Shown: positions 1 to 12,770, numbered from the stretch's first letter. The stretch is DNA of 64,000 nucleotides from Pardosa pseudoannulata (GCA_032207245.1 CM063500.1:80394786-80458785); one strand, 5' to 3'. Notes: generated by a model not told the origin, from the letters alone. Numbers and translations are program-made.

Positions 1-1458
1 GTGAAGGAATTTATCGTCGTATCAGATATTGTAGCAAGATTTTATTGTATATGTATGTAGATAAAACATCTCTTGGGGGAGATTTTAAGCCTCCGGCTGA
101 CCGTCTACGACCCCAGCCGATATATATAATCGCCTTGCAGTCTATAATAAATATTATCGTTTTAAAGGAATTTATCGTTGTATCGTATATTGTAGCAAAA
201 TTTTACTTTATATGTATGCAGATAGATAAAACATCTCTTGAGAGAGATTTTAAGCCTCCGGCTGACCTTCTACGACGACAGTCGATGTTTATAATCGCCT
301 GGCAATCTATAATAAATATTATCGTTGTAAAGGAATTTATCGTTGTATCGGATATTGTAGCAAGATTTTACTGTATTTGTATGTAAATAGATAAAACATC
401 ACTTGAGGGAGAATTTTAAGCCTCCGGCTGACCTTCTACGACGACAGTCGATGTATATAATCGCCTGGCAATCTATAATAAATATTATCGTTGTAAAGAA
501 ATTTATCGTTGTATCGAATATTGTAGCAAGATTTTACTGCACATATATGTAGATAGATAAAACATCTCTTGAGGGAGATTTTAAGCCTCCGGCTGACCGT
601 TTACGACGACAGTCGATATATATAATCGCCTTGCAGTCTATAATAAATATTATCGTTTTAAAGGAATTTATCGTTGTATCGTATATTGTAGCAAAATTTT
701 ACTTTATATGTATGCAGATAGATAAAACATCTCTTGAGAGAGATTTTAAGTCTCCGGCTGACCTTCTACGACGACAGTCGATGTATATAATCGCCTGGCA
801 ATCTATAATATTATCGTTGTAAAGAAATTTATCGTTGTATCGGATATTGTAGCAATATTTTACTGTACATATATGTAGATAGATAAAACATCTCTTGGGG
901 GAGATTTTAATCCTCCGGCTGACCGTTTACGACGACAGTCGATATATATAATCGTCTGGCAATCTATAATAAATATCTTCGTTGTATCGGATATTATTGC
1001 AAGATTTTACTGTATATGTATGTAGATAGATAAAACATCTCTTGAGGGAGATTTTAAGCCTCCGGCTGACCGTCTACGATGACAGTCGATATATATAATC
1101 GCCTGGCAATCTATAATAAATATTATCGTTGTAAAGGAATTTATCGTTGTATCGTATATTGTAGCAAAATTTTACTTTATATGTATGCAGATAGATAAAA
1201 CATCTCTTGAGAGAGATTTTAAGCCTCCGGCTGACCGTCTACGACGATAGTCGATATATATAATCGCTTGGTAGTCTATAATAAATATTATCGTTGTAAA
1301 GGAATTTATCGTTGTATCGGATATTGTAGCAAGATTTTACTGTATATGTATGTAGACAGATAAAACATCTCTTGAGGGAGATTTTAAGCCTCCGGCTGAC
1401 CGTCTACGATGACAGTCGATATATATAATCGCCTGGCAATCTATAATAAATATCGTTG
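1..1458. repeat. Satellite A, ~165-bp tandem repeat
   Basis: Nine successive units can be followed by the landmark ataaaacatctctt, at about 62, 226, 391, 557, 722, 884, 1029, 1195 and 1360. The spacing is 162-166 bp, except one unit that is about 20 bp short. A second landmark in each unit is cctccggctgacc. Short open frames inside it are by-products of the repeat and do not look coding. The array runs off the left edge of the window. Confidence 0.93.
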
Positions 1459-4400
1459 TTTTAATTTAATTTTGGCTTTTATAACAGCCGAACAGGTGGG
1501 GCGCTGATTTTTCGACATTGGAGTTAGCGAGTATTTCCTTCACTCTAGAAAATTATTTCCGATATCTAACTAATTATTTTTAATTTAATATTGGCCTTTA
1601 TAATAGCTGAAATGGTGAGGCCCTGGTTACCGATAATAGAGTTATCGAGTATTTCCTTCACTCTAGAAAATTATTTCCGCTCTCTAACTAATTATCTTTC
1701 ACTTAATATTGGCCTTTATAACAGCCGAACAGGTGGGGCGCTGGTTTCCTACACTAGAGTTAGCGAGTATTTCCTTCACTCTAGAAAATTATTTCCGATA
1801 TCTAACTAATTATTTTTAATTTAATATTGGCCTTTATAACAGTCGAACTGGTGGGGCGCTGGTTTCCGACACTAGAGTGAGCGAGTATTTCCTTCACTCT
1901 AGAAAATTATTTCCGATATCCAGCTAATTATTTTTAATTTAATATTGGCCTTTATAACAGTCGAACTAACTGGTAGGACGCTGGTTTCCTACACTAGAGT
2001 TAGCGAGTATTTCCTTCACTCTAGAAAATTATTTCCGATATCTAACTAATTATTTTTATTTTAATATTGGCCTCTATAACAGTCGAATTGGTGGGGCGCT
2101 GGTTTCCGACACTAGAGTGAGCGAGTATTTCCTTCACTCTAGAAAATTATTTCCGATATCCAGCTAATTATTTTTAAATTATTATTGGCCTTTATAACAG
2201 TCGAATTGGTGGGGCGCTGGTTTCCGACACTAGAGTGAGCGAGTATTTCCTTCACTCTAGAAAATTATTTCCGATATCCAGCTAATTATTTTTAATTTAA
2301 TTTTGGCTTTTATAACAGCCGAACTGGTGGGGCGCTGGTTTCCGACACTAGAGTAAGCGGGTATTTCCTTCACTCTAGAAAATTATTTCCGATATCCAGC
2401 TAATTATTTTTAATTTAATTTTGGCCTTTATAACAACCGAACTGGTGAGGCGCTGTTTTCCGATAATAGAGTTATCAAGTATTTCATTCACTCTAGAAAA
2501 TTATTTCCGATATCTAACTAATTTTCTTTCACTTAATATTGGCCTTTATAACAGCAGAATTGATGGAGCGCTGGTTTCCGACACTAGAGTTAGCGAGTAC
2601 TTCCTTAAATCTAGAAAATTATATCCGATATCCAGCTAATTATTTTTTATTTAAAATTGGCCTTTATAACAGCCAAATTAGTGGGGCTCTGGTTTCCGAC
2701 ACTAGAGTCAGCGAGTATTTCCTTCACTCTAGAAAATTATTTCCGATATCCAGCTAATTATTTTTAATTTAATATTGGCCTTTATAACAGTCGAACTAAC
2801 TGGTAGGACGCTGGTTTCCGATAATAGAGTTAGCGAGTATTTCCTTCACTCTAGAAAATTATTTCCGATATCTAACTAATTATTTTTAATTTAATATTGG
2901 CCTCTATAACAGCGGAAATGGTAGGGCGTTGGTTTCCCATAATAGAGTTATCGAGTATTTCCTTCACTCTAGAAAATTATTTCCGATATCTAACTAATTA
3001 TTTTTAATTTAATATTGGCCTTTATAACAGTCGAATTGGTGGGGCGCTGGTTTCCGACACTAGAGTAAGCGGGTATTTCCTTCACTCTAGAAAATTATTT
3101 CCGATATCCAGCTAATTATTTTTAATTTAATTTTGGCTTTTATAATAGCCGAACTGGTGGGACGCTGGTTTCCGACACTAGAGTAAGCGGGTATTTCCTT
3201 CACTCTAGAAAATTATTTCCGATATCCAGCTATTTATTTTTAATTTAATTTTGGCTTTTATAATAGCTGAACTGGTGGGGCCCTGGTTTCCGATAATAGA
3301 GTTATCGAGTATTTCCTTCACTCTAGAAAATTATTTCCGATATCTAACTAATTATTTTTAATTTAATATTAGACTTTATAACAGCAGAATTGGTGGGGCG
3401 CTGGTTTCAGACTCTAGAGTAAGCGAGTATTTCCTTCACTCTAGAAAATTATTTCCGATATCCAACTAATTATTTTTAAATTATTATTGGCCTTTATAAC
3501 AGCCGAATTGGTGCGGCGCTGGTTTCCGACGAGTTAGCGAGTATTTCCTTCACTCTAGAAAATTATTTCCGATATCCAGCTATTTATTTTTTTATTTAAT
3601 ATTGTCTTTTATAACAGCGGAATTGGTGCGGCGCTGGTTTACGGACATTAGAGTTAGCGAGTATTTCCTTCACTCTAGAAAATTATTTCCGCTATCCAGC
3701 TAATTATTTTTAATTTAATTTTGGCTTTTATAATAGCCGAACTGGTGGGACGCTGGTTTCCGACACTAGAGTAAGCGGGTATTTCCTTCACTCTAGAAAA
3801 TTATTTCCGATATCCAGCTATTTATTTTTAATTTAATATTGGCCTTTCTAACAGCCGAACTGGTGGTGTGCTGGTTTCCGAACTAGACTTAGAGAGTATT
3901 TCCTTCACTCTAGAAAATTATTTCCGATATCCAGCTAATTATTTTTAATTTAATATTGGCCTTTATAACAGTCGAACTAACTGGTAGGACGCTGGTTTCC
4001 TACACTAGAGTTAGCGAGTATTTCCTTCACTCTAGAAAATTATTTCCGATATCCAGCTAATTATTTTTATTTTAATATTGGCCTCTATAACAGCCGAACT
4101 GGTGGTGTGCTGGTTTCCGAACTAGACTTAGAGAGTATTTCCTTCACTCTAGAAAATTATTTCCGATATCCAGCTAATTATTTTTAATTTAATATTGGCC
4201 TTTCTAACAGCCGAACTGGTGGTGTGCTGGTTTCCGAACTAGACTTAGAGAGTATTTCCTTCACTCTAGAAAATTATTTCCGATATCCAGCTAATTATTT
4301 TTAATTTAATATTGGCTTTTATAATAGCCGAACTGGTGGGACGCTGGTTTCCGATAATAGAGTTAGGGAGCATTTCCTTCACTCTAGAAAATTATTTCCG

Positions 4401-7400
4401 ATATCCAGCTAATTATTTTTAATTTAATATTGGTCTTTATAACAACCGAACTGGTGAGGCGCTGTTTTCCGATAATAGAGTTTTCAAGTATTTCCTTCAC
4501 TCTAGAAAATTATTTCCGATATCCAGCTAATTATTTTTAATTTAATATTGGTCTTTATAACAACCGAACTGGTGAGGCGCTGTTTTCCGATAATAGAGTG
4601 AGCGAGTATTTCCTTCACTCTAGAAAATTATTTCCGATATCCAGCTAATTATTTTTAATTTAATTTTGGCTTTTATAATAGCCGAACTGGTGGGACGCTG
4701 GTTTCCGACACTAGAGTAAGCGGGTATTTCCTTCACTCTAGAAAATTATTTCCGATATCCAGCTATTTATTTTTAATTTAATATTGACATTTATAACAGA
4801 CGAATTGGTGCTTCGCTGGTTTTTCGATAATAGAGTAAGCGGGTATTTCCTTCACTCTAGAAAATTATTTCCGATATCTAACTAATTATTTTTAATTTAA
4901 TTTTGGCCTTTATAATAGCTGAAATGGTGGGGCCCTGGTTTCCGATAATAGAGTAAGCGAGTATTTCCTTCACTCTAGAAAATTATTTCCGATATCCAGC
5001 TAATTATTTTTAATTTAATATTGGCTTTTATAACAGCCGAACAGGTGGGGCGCTGTTTTTCGACATTGGAGTTAGCGATTATTTCCTTCACTCTAGAAAA
5101 TTATTTCCGATATCTAACTAATTATTTTTAATTTAATATTAGACTTTATAACAGCAGAATTGGTGGGGCGCTGGTTTCAGACTCTAGAGTAAGCGAGTAT
5201 TTCCTTCACTCTAGAAAATTATTTCCGATAATATCCAACTAATTATTTTTAAATTATTATTGGCCTTTATAACAGCCGAATTGGTGCGGCGTTGGTTTTC
5301 CGACGAGTTAGCGAGTATTTCCTTCACTCTAGAAAATTATTTCCGATATCCAGCTAATTATTTTTAATTTAATATTGGCCTTTATAATAACCGAACTGGT
5401 GAGGCGCTAGTTTCCGATAATAGAGTTATCGAGCATTTCCTTCACTCTAGAAAATTATTTCCGATATCTAACTAATTATTTTTAATTTAATATTAGACTT
5501 TATAACAGCAGAATTGGTGGGGCGCTGGTTTCCGACTCTAGAGTAAGCGAGTATTTCCTTCACTCTAGAAAATTATTTCCGATATCCAACTAATTATTTT
5601 TAATTTATTATTGGCCTTTATAACAGCCGAACTGGTGGGGCGCTGATTTTTCGACATTGGAGTTAGCGAGTATTTCCTTCACTCTAGAAAATTATTTCCG
5701 ATATCCAGCTAATTATTTTTAATTTAATAAATTTAATATTGGCCTTTATAACAGCCGAACTGGTGGTGTGCTGGTTTCCGACACTAGAGTAAGCGGGTAT
5801 TTCCTTCACTCTAGAAAATTATTTCCGATATCCAGCTAATTATTTTTAATTTAATATTGGCTTTTATAACAGCCGAACTGGTGGGACGCTGGTTTTCGAC
5901 ACTAGAGTGAGCGAGTATTTCCTTCACTCTAGAAAATTATTTCCGATATCCAGCTAATTATTTTTAATTTAATTTTGGCTTTTATAATAGCCGAACTGGT
6001 GGAGCGCTGGTTTCCGACACTAGAGTGAGCGAGTATTTCCTTCACTCTAGAAAATTATTTCCGATATCTAACTAATTATCTTTCACTTAATATTGGCTTT
6101 TATAACAGCCGAACTGGTGGGGCGCTGATTTTTCGACATTGGAGTTAGCGATTATTTCCTTCACTCTAGAAAATTATTTCCGATATCCAACTAATTATTT
6201 TTAATTTAATATTGGCTTTTATAATAGCCGAACTGGTGGGGCGCTGGTTTCCGACACTAGAGTGAGCGAGTATTTCCTTCACTCTAGAAAATTATTTCCG
6301 ATATCCAGCTAATTATTTTTAATTTAATTTTGGCTTTTATAATAGCCGAACTGGTGGGACGCTGGTTTCCGACACTAGAGTAAGCGGGTATTTCCTTCAC
6401 TCTAGAAAATTATTTCCGATATCCAGCTATTTATTTTTAATTTAATTTTGGCTTTTATAATAGCCGAACTGGTGGGACGCTGGTTTCCGACACTAGAGTA
6501 AGCGGGTATTTCCTTCACTCTAGAAAATTATTTCCGATATCCAGCTATTTATTTGTAACTTAATATTGGCCTTTATAACAGTCGAATTGGTGGGGCGCTG
6601 GTTTCCGACACTAGAGTAAGCGGGTATTTCCTTCACTCTAGAAAATTATTTCCGATATCCAGCTAATTATTTTTAATTTAATTTTGGCTTTTATAACAAC
6701 CGAACTGGTGGGGCGCTGGTTTCCGACACTAAGAGTAAGCGGGTATTTCCTTCACTCTAGAAAATTATTTCCGATATCCAGCTATTTATTTTTAATTTAA
6801 TTTTGGCTTTTATAATAGCCGAACTGGTGGGACGCTGGTTTCCGACACTAGAGTAAGCGGGTATTTCCTTCACTCTAGAAAATTATTTCTGATATCCAGC
6901 TAATTATTTGTAACTTAATATTGGCTTTTATAACAGCCGAACTGGTGGGACGCTGGTTTCCGACACTAGAGTAAGCGGGTATTTCCTTCACTCTAGAAAA
7001 TTATTTCCGATATCCAGCTATTTATTTTTAATTTAATTTTGGCTTTTATAATAGCCGAACTGGTGGGACGCTGGTTTCCGACACTAGAGTAAGCGGGTAT
7101 TTCCTTCACTCTAGAAAATTATTTCCGATATCCAGCTAATTATTTGTAACTTAATATTGGCCTTTATAACAACCGAACTGGTGGGACGCTGGTTTCCGAC
7201 ACTAGAGTAAGCGGGTATTTCCTTCACTCTAGAAAATTATTTCCGATATCCAGCTAATTATTTTTAATTTAATATTGGCTTTTATAACAGCCGAACTGGT
7301 GGGACGCTGGTTTCCGACACTAGAGTAAGCGGGTATTTCCTTCACTCTAGAAAATTATTTCCGATATCCAGCTAATTATTTTTAATTTAATATTGGCCTT

Positions 7401-8426
7401 TATAACAGTCGAATTGGTGGGGCGCTGGTTTCCGACACTAGAGTGAGCGAGTATTTCCTTCACTCTAGAAAATTATTTCCGATATCCAGCTAATTATTTT
7501 TAATTTAATTTTGGCTTTTATAATAGCCGAACTGGTGGGACGCTGGTTTCCGACACTAGAGTCAGCGAGTATTTCCTTCACTCTAGAAAATTATTTCCGA
7601 TATCTAACTAATTATTTTTAATTTAGTATTGGCCTTTATAATAGCCCGACTGGTGGTGAGCTGGTTTCCGATAATAGAGTTATCGAGTATTTCCTTCACT
7701 CTAGAAAATTATTTCCGATATCTAACTAATTATTTTTAATTTAATATTGGCCTTTATAACAACCGAACTGGTGAGGCGCTGGTTCCGACACTAGAGTAAG
7801 CGGGTATTTCCTTCACTCTAGAAAATTATTTCCGATATCCAACTAATTATTTTTAATTTAATATTGGCCTTTATAACAGTCGAATTGGTGGGGCGCTGGT
7901 TTCCGACACTAGAGTGAGCGAGTATTTCCTTCACTCTAGAAAATTATTTCCGATATCCAGCTAATTATTTTTCTTTTAATTTTGGCTTTTATAACAGCAG
8001 AATTGGTGGGGCGCTGGTTTCCGACACTAGAGTTAGCGAGTATTTCCTTCACTCTAGAAAATTATTTCCGATATCCAGCTATTTATATTTAATTTAATTT
8101 TGGCTTTTATAATAGCCGAACTGGTGGGACGCTGGTTTCCGACACTAGAGTAAGCGGGTATTTCCTTCACTCTAGAAAATTATTTCCGATATCCAGCTAT
8201 TTATTTTTAATTTAATTTTGGCTTTTATAATAGCCGAACTGGTGGGACGCTGGTTTCCGACACTAGAGTAAGCGGGTATTTCCTTCACTCTAGAAAATTA
8301 TGTCCGATATCTAACTAATTATTTGTAACTTAATAAATTTAATATTGTCCTGTATAGCAACCGAACTTGTGCGACGCTAGTTTTCCGACATTACAGTTAG
8401 CGAGTATTTCCTTCACTCTAGAAAAA
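1459..8426. repeat. Satellite B, ~118-bp tandem repeat, ~59 units
   Basis: A unit of about 118 bp repeats across 7 kb. Each unit has a nearly invariant half containing cactctagaaaattatttcc and gatatc, and a variable half around ggcctttataacagccgaa and gcgctggtttcc. Variable positions define subfamilies: cgacactagag, cgataatagag or cgacattggag, and agcgagtat or agcgggtat. Open frames of 72 residues with an SRKLFPIS tail appear only because the unit is not a multiple of three and has few stops. I reject them as genes. Confidence 0.95.
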
Positions 8427-8444
8427 AATCGTTCTATCGTATAC

Positions 8445-8928
8445 TCTATAAAAGAAAATTGTTTACGCAATATCTAAATTCAGTGATAAAACGTATGAAA
8501 ATAATGCAAACGATATTTAATTAATTTAAAATAAGAAATAATTAAATGAGATGGTTAAAGGAATGAAGTCATAATGCGAGAAAAAAAAATGTTATTTTTA
8601 CCTATTTAGGATGTGATAAATTGATGAATTTAATCGCCTGCTCTTAACTGGGGGAAATAGAGCTTGAAATAATGGCATTAAACGCTCGAAAAGGGGTGGA
8701 TTTAGAATGTTTTAAAGATAACAGTACTTTTCTCTGTGATATGAAGAATATTTATACCAATTTATTTTAGAATCCGATCGATAGTTTAGGAGAAGATAAA
8801 CTTTACTAGCTTTGAATTTTGCTAACCCTAACTCAGAAAGAATCCAATATCGATGCCTCTATTCATTCCAGGTCGAACCGCTTCATAAATTCGATGTCAG
8901 ATAATTTAGGCTGTTATTATATAAGGGA
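8445..8928 (-). mobile_element. Truncated Helitron-like element
   Basis: This stretch shares long blocks with 20814-21465 and 23889-24418, for example gatggttaaaggaatgaagt and attaaacgctcgaaaagg. It ends with attatataaggga followed by T. On the minus strand that reads A|TCCC..., the Helitron 5' terminus. The other end, which should carry CTAG, is missing at the satellite B boundary. Confidence 0.55.
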
Positions 8929-9002
8929 TAGTTCGGCTATGATCGGATTAAGTAAGCTGTAGACGCAACCGTAGAATTTAGAATAGAGCTTTGTGCAAAT
9001 AT

Positions 9003-9063
9003 TTTTTAACATATTAATGTTCAAATCCTTTCGAATTATTTTATTGGTAAGATATTTTTAAAC
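9003..9063. repeat. Orphan satellite C unit left of the hAT insertion
   Basis: The block containing caaatcctttcgaattattt and ttggtaagatatttttaaac is one unit of the 52-bp satellite found at 10440-11620. It is separated from the main array by the inserted element at 9064-10270. Confidence 0.8.
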
Positions 9064-10270
9064 CAGGGTTGGCTTAATTTGCCCAACCCGAAAAAACCCG
9101 GGTGGGTTTTTTCAAAAAATCCCACTTGAAAAAACCCAAGTGGGTTTTTTCAAAATTGGGTTTTTTCAAAATCATTATTTAAAATTCCACATATTTAACT
9201 AATAGTAGAAATATTGAGTTAAATCTATAATATATATTACACATTTCATCTTTGACAATGAAAGTAGAATTTTTTTTTTTTTTTTTTAATTTGAGGAGGT
9301 CTAAACTGCTAGAAAAAAAACAAAAACTTAAAAAATTTCAGAGAAAAATTTTATTTGTATTACAAATACAATGAAAGATTTAGAAACAATTAAAAATCAA
9401 AAACAACCAGTATTTCTGCAAAATGATGAAAACTGACGTCTTTCAGCCAATATTAAAAAGAATAATATTGCTAAAAAACAATAACCCAGAGGGCTTGAGT
9501 ATATTTACAAGGACATAAACAAATTAGAATTCTATATTGTTACAACTATTCTAAATGTTATCCAGTTAGTGATATAAGTTTCTTATCAGCTGTTATGATA
9601 TAAGGGAAAAACTTGTTTATACAAACAATTGACCAATTAACTGTTATCTTGAAACAAGGTATTTTAATACGATTTAGTGACATAAAATTAAATTAGTATG
9701 TAAAATTCTAAATAAAAACATTAAACTTTTATGAAATTGTTTTTTTAAGTTTTCCCTCTTATATGGATACAAGTATAATAAATGTGATTATTAAATAAAT
9801 ACTGATCTATGACAAATTAATTTATGCATGTCCCATGCTTAGGGGTAAAATGACAAGATATTCTTTATTGATTGTTGATAAAAGATTGACTATCCATTAT
9901 ATATATATGTTTCTTTACTCACATTTAAAAATCAAGATGTAAAAAACATAATAGTAACTGAAAATACCATTTAAATTTTAAGATATTTTATTTGTTAGAA
10001 AAATTTTAGAATATGTAAAAAATAATTTATTTTAAAATTTCAAAATTTCTTTTAATTAAAGCAAAAATTTCTTCTGCATAACTTAAAATTGATTTTTTAA
10101 ATTTATAACTTTAAAAAGTGACTAACAAAAATTTAAAAATTTGATCAAGCAATAAAACTGTCCTCTACACATAAAAAAAGGACAATATAGATAAAACCTG
10201 ATAAAACCCGAAAAAAAAAAAACCCGAAAAAACCAACCCAAACAAAGAAAAAACAAAAACGTCCAACCTG
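9064..10270. mobile_element. Non-autonomous hAT element with 8-bp target duplication
   Basis: The ends are inverted: cagggttggc on the left and ccaacctg on the right. They are flanked by an identical 8-bp duplication, ttttaaac, at 9056-9063 and 10271-10278. An 8-bp duplication with CAG...CTG ends is the hAT signature. Just inside both ends lie tracts of the type aacccgaaaaaaccc, facing each other. The 1.2 kb interior is AT-rich and holds no recognisable transposase. The target is a satellite C unit. Confidence 0.85.
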
Positions 10271-10439
10271 TTTTAAACACATCAACAAATATTAAATTTA
10301 TTTATTAATTTAAAAAAAAATAAAATTAATTTAAATTAATTTTTATATAGAAATTTTTTATCAATATTAAATTTTTTATATAATTATAGAGATATAAAAA
10401 CCCGAAAAATATTAACCCAAAAAATTTTTGATTTTTTTT

Positions 10440-11620
10440 TTGGTATATATTTTAAAGCGCATCAATATTTAAATCCTTTCGAATCATTTTATTGGTAACA
10501 TATTTTTAAATGCATCAATATTCAAATCCTATTGAATTATTTTATTGGTAAGATATTAAGAGCATAAATATTTAAATGTTTTCGAATTATTTTATTAGTA
10601 AGATATTTTTAAACGCATCAATATTCGAATCCTTTCGAAATATTTTGTTGGTATGATATTTTTAAACGCATCAATATTCAAATCATTTCGAATGATATTA
10701 TTTTATTAGTACAATATTTTAAAGCGCATCAATATTTAAATCCTTTCGAATCATTTTATTGGTAAGATATTTTTTAAAGCATCAATATTCAAATCCTTTC
10801 GAATCATTTTATTGACAAGATATTTTTAAGCGCATCAATATTCAAATCCTTTCGAATTATTTTATTGGTAAAATATTGTTTAAAACAATATTCAAATCCT
10901 ATCGAATTTTTTTATCGGTAAGATATTTTTAAATGCTTCAATATTCAAATCCTTTCGAATCATTTTATTGGTAACATATTTTTAAATGCATCAATATTCA
11001 AATCCTATTGAATTATTTTATTGGTAAGATATTTTTAAGAGCATAAATATTTAAATTTTTTCGAATTATTTTATTAGTAAGATATTTTTAAACGCATCAA
11101 TATTCAAATCCTTTCGAAATATTTTGTTGGTATGATATTTTTAAACGCATCAATATTCAAATCATTTCGAATGATATTATTTTATTGGTACAATATTTTA
11201 AAGCGCATCAATATTTAAATCCTTTCGAATCATTTTATTGGTAACATATTTTTAAATGCATCAATATTCAAATCCTTTCGAATTATTTTATTGGTAAAAT
11301 ATTGTTTAAAACAATATTCAAATCCTTTCGAATCATTTTATTGGTAAGATATTTTTAAATGCATCAATATTCAAATCCTTTCGAATTATTTTATTTGTAA
11401 GATATTTTAAAGAGCATAAATATTCAAATCCTTTCGATTTTTTTTTTCCGGTAAGATATTTTTAAGCGCATCAATATTCAAATCCTTTCGATTAATTTTA
11501 TTGTTAAGATATTTTTAAACGCATCAATATTCAAATCCTTTCCAATTATTTTATTGGTAAGATATTTCTAAACGCATCAATATTCAAATCCTTTCGAATT
11601 ATTTTGTTAGTAAGATACCA
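10440..11620. repeat. Satellite C, ~52-bp tandem repeat
   Basis: The unit carries gcatcaatattcaaatcc, then tttcgaattattttattgg, then taagatatttttaaa. It repeats about 22 times with substitutions and small length changes. The right edge decays into plain AT-rich sequence after 11620. Confidence 0.92.
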
Positions 11621-12341
11621 ATTACAAAATTTATTATTTATTGTTCAATAAATTTTTAAAATATTCAAATTATTTTGAATTTTATTTTTAAACTAATATT
11701 TTTTTTCGAAAATATTTCATATTCTGTATATATTTTATATTACACTCAGTCAAAATTTTTATAATCCTTACTAATATATTTATAATAATATATTATTATT
11801 TCTTATATATTAATAGTTTTTATTTATTTTTAAAATTTATTTTATTCAAATCTGGTTTGATTCATTTATGAGAGATATTATATCCTCAAAGGCATTTTCA
11901 TTGAATGCCATATATCTTTTCTTTAAATCCTGCATTTTTTTTTAGTATCACACATAATCAATTTAGAAAGCATTTACAAAATTTAAAAAAACACAACCAA
12001 TAATTCAATTTATATCTTTATTTTTTAATTTCAAAAAGTGTCAAAGAACAAAAGAATATTTTATTAAATTGTTTTAGAGCATTAAATATATAATATCCTT
12101 ATCTTTATTTTTATTAAATATTTTTAAGAAGAGGATATATTATGATGAAAATATTTATTCTATCACAAATTATTTTAATATGGTAAATATTCTAAACACA
12201 TCAATTCAAATCTTTGACTAATATATTTGTATCAAAGTATTAAACATTTAATAAATTTTAATAGATGTTATTTTTTTATATATCTATTTCAAATCAATTC
12301 TTTCACTTAATTTCCTCATATATTTTACTTTCTCGTTTTAG
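11621..12341. other. AT-rich gap, nothing recognised
   Basis: Very AT-rich sequence without a convincing gene, RNA or repeat. Its right end, with a pyrimidine-rich run and ttttag, looks like the 3' splice site of the exon that follows. Confidence 0.5.
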
Positions 12342-12770
12342 TTACATTTCATATTCTCTCTGGGGATGCCCCTACCTCAAAAGACTATACTGGAAACGGT
12401 CCAAAGGCTAGCATATCATCTGGATGTCCAAAGTCGTCGGTTCTGCCCTCACATGCCACGATTGAAGATCGAAGTGGAAGATGGGAAGGTCAGTTTCAAT
12501 CTGTCAAATTTAGAAAGAACGGACTGTAAGTGCAATTTCAAAGGCGTTTCGAAGAAAACTGTCGTATCAAGGTGTAATGCTGGAAGATACCGCTTGCTGG
12601 AGCTGAAACTACATTACGAAATGTGCGACAAAAAGTCCGAGGCTTACCAGACCTCGGAAGAATCAGAATACAGAGTATTGCTTCCAGTAGACTTCTTAGA
12701 GAAGTACGAAATATTTGTGAAAGAGCTGTATTACAGACTAGGAATACAATCCGGTATTTGTCCTTTGTGA
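12342..12770 (+). CDS. Terminal exon of an uncharacterised protein
   Basis: I do not recognise this protein. An open frame runs from 12342 to a TGA at 12768-12770 and is clearly richer in G+C than its surroundings. The in-frame TAG just upstream coincides with a good 3' splice site (pyrimidine-rich run, then ttttag). The simplest reading is therefore the last coding exon of a longer gene whose upstream exons lie left of, or among, the satellites. An alternative is a single-exon gene starting at the ATG at 12366, giving 134 residues with G at -3. The product has mixed charge, no membrane segment and no signal peptide. It has about seven cysteines, including a CKC cluster and a C-terminal CPL, and one NLSN glycosylation-type site. 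A domesticated or relic mobile-element protein is another possibility. Confidence 0.5.
   Translation, partial: LHFIFSLGMPLPQKTILETVQRLAYHLDVQSRRFCPHMPRLKIEVEDGKVSFNLSNLERTDCKCNFKGVSKKTVVSRCNAGRYRLLELKLHYEMCDKKSEAYQTSEESEYRVLLPVDFLEKYEIFVKELYYRLGIQSGICPL

Noticed and set aside
1..822. Frames such as the 113-residue one at 45-386
   Set aside because: They are translated satellite A units with repeated IDKTSLERDFK; no coding signal beyond the repeat.
1591..2757. Several 72-residue frames with LENYFRY and SRKLFPIS
   Set aside because: They are readings of the 118-bp satellite in different registers, not proteins.
1459..8426. Heat-shock-element-like ttc/gaa/ttc triplets in satellite B
   Set aside because: The spacing between triplets is 6 bases, not the 2-base spacing of a true element.
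1459..8426. CENP-B box in satellite B
   Set aside because: The ttccgacactagagtaagcg region resembles it only loosely; the required TTCG...CGGG spacing is not met.
1..11620. CRISPR-like array
   Set aside because: Repeats are contiguous satellites of 52-165 bp without unique spacers, in a eukaryotic genome.
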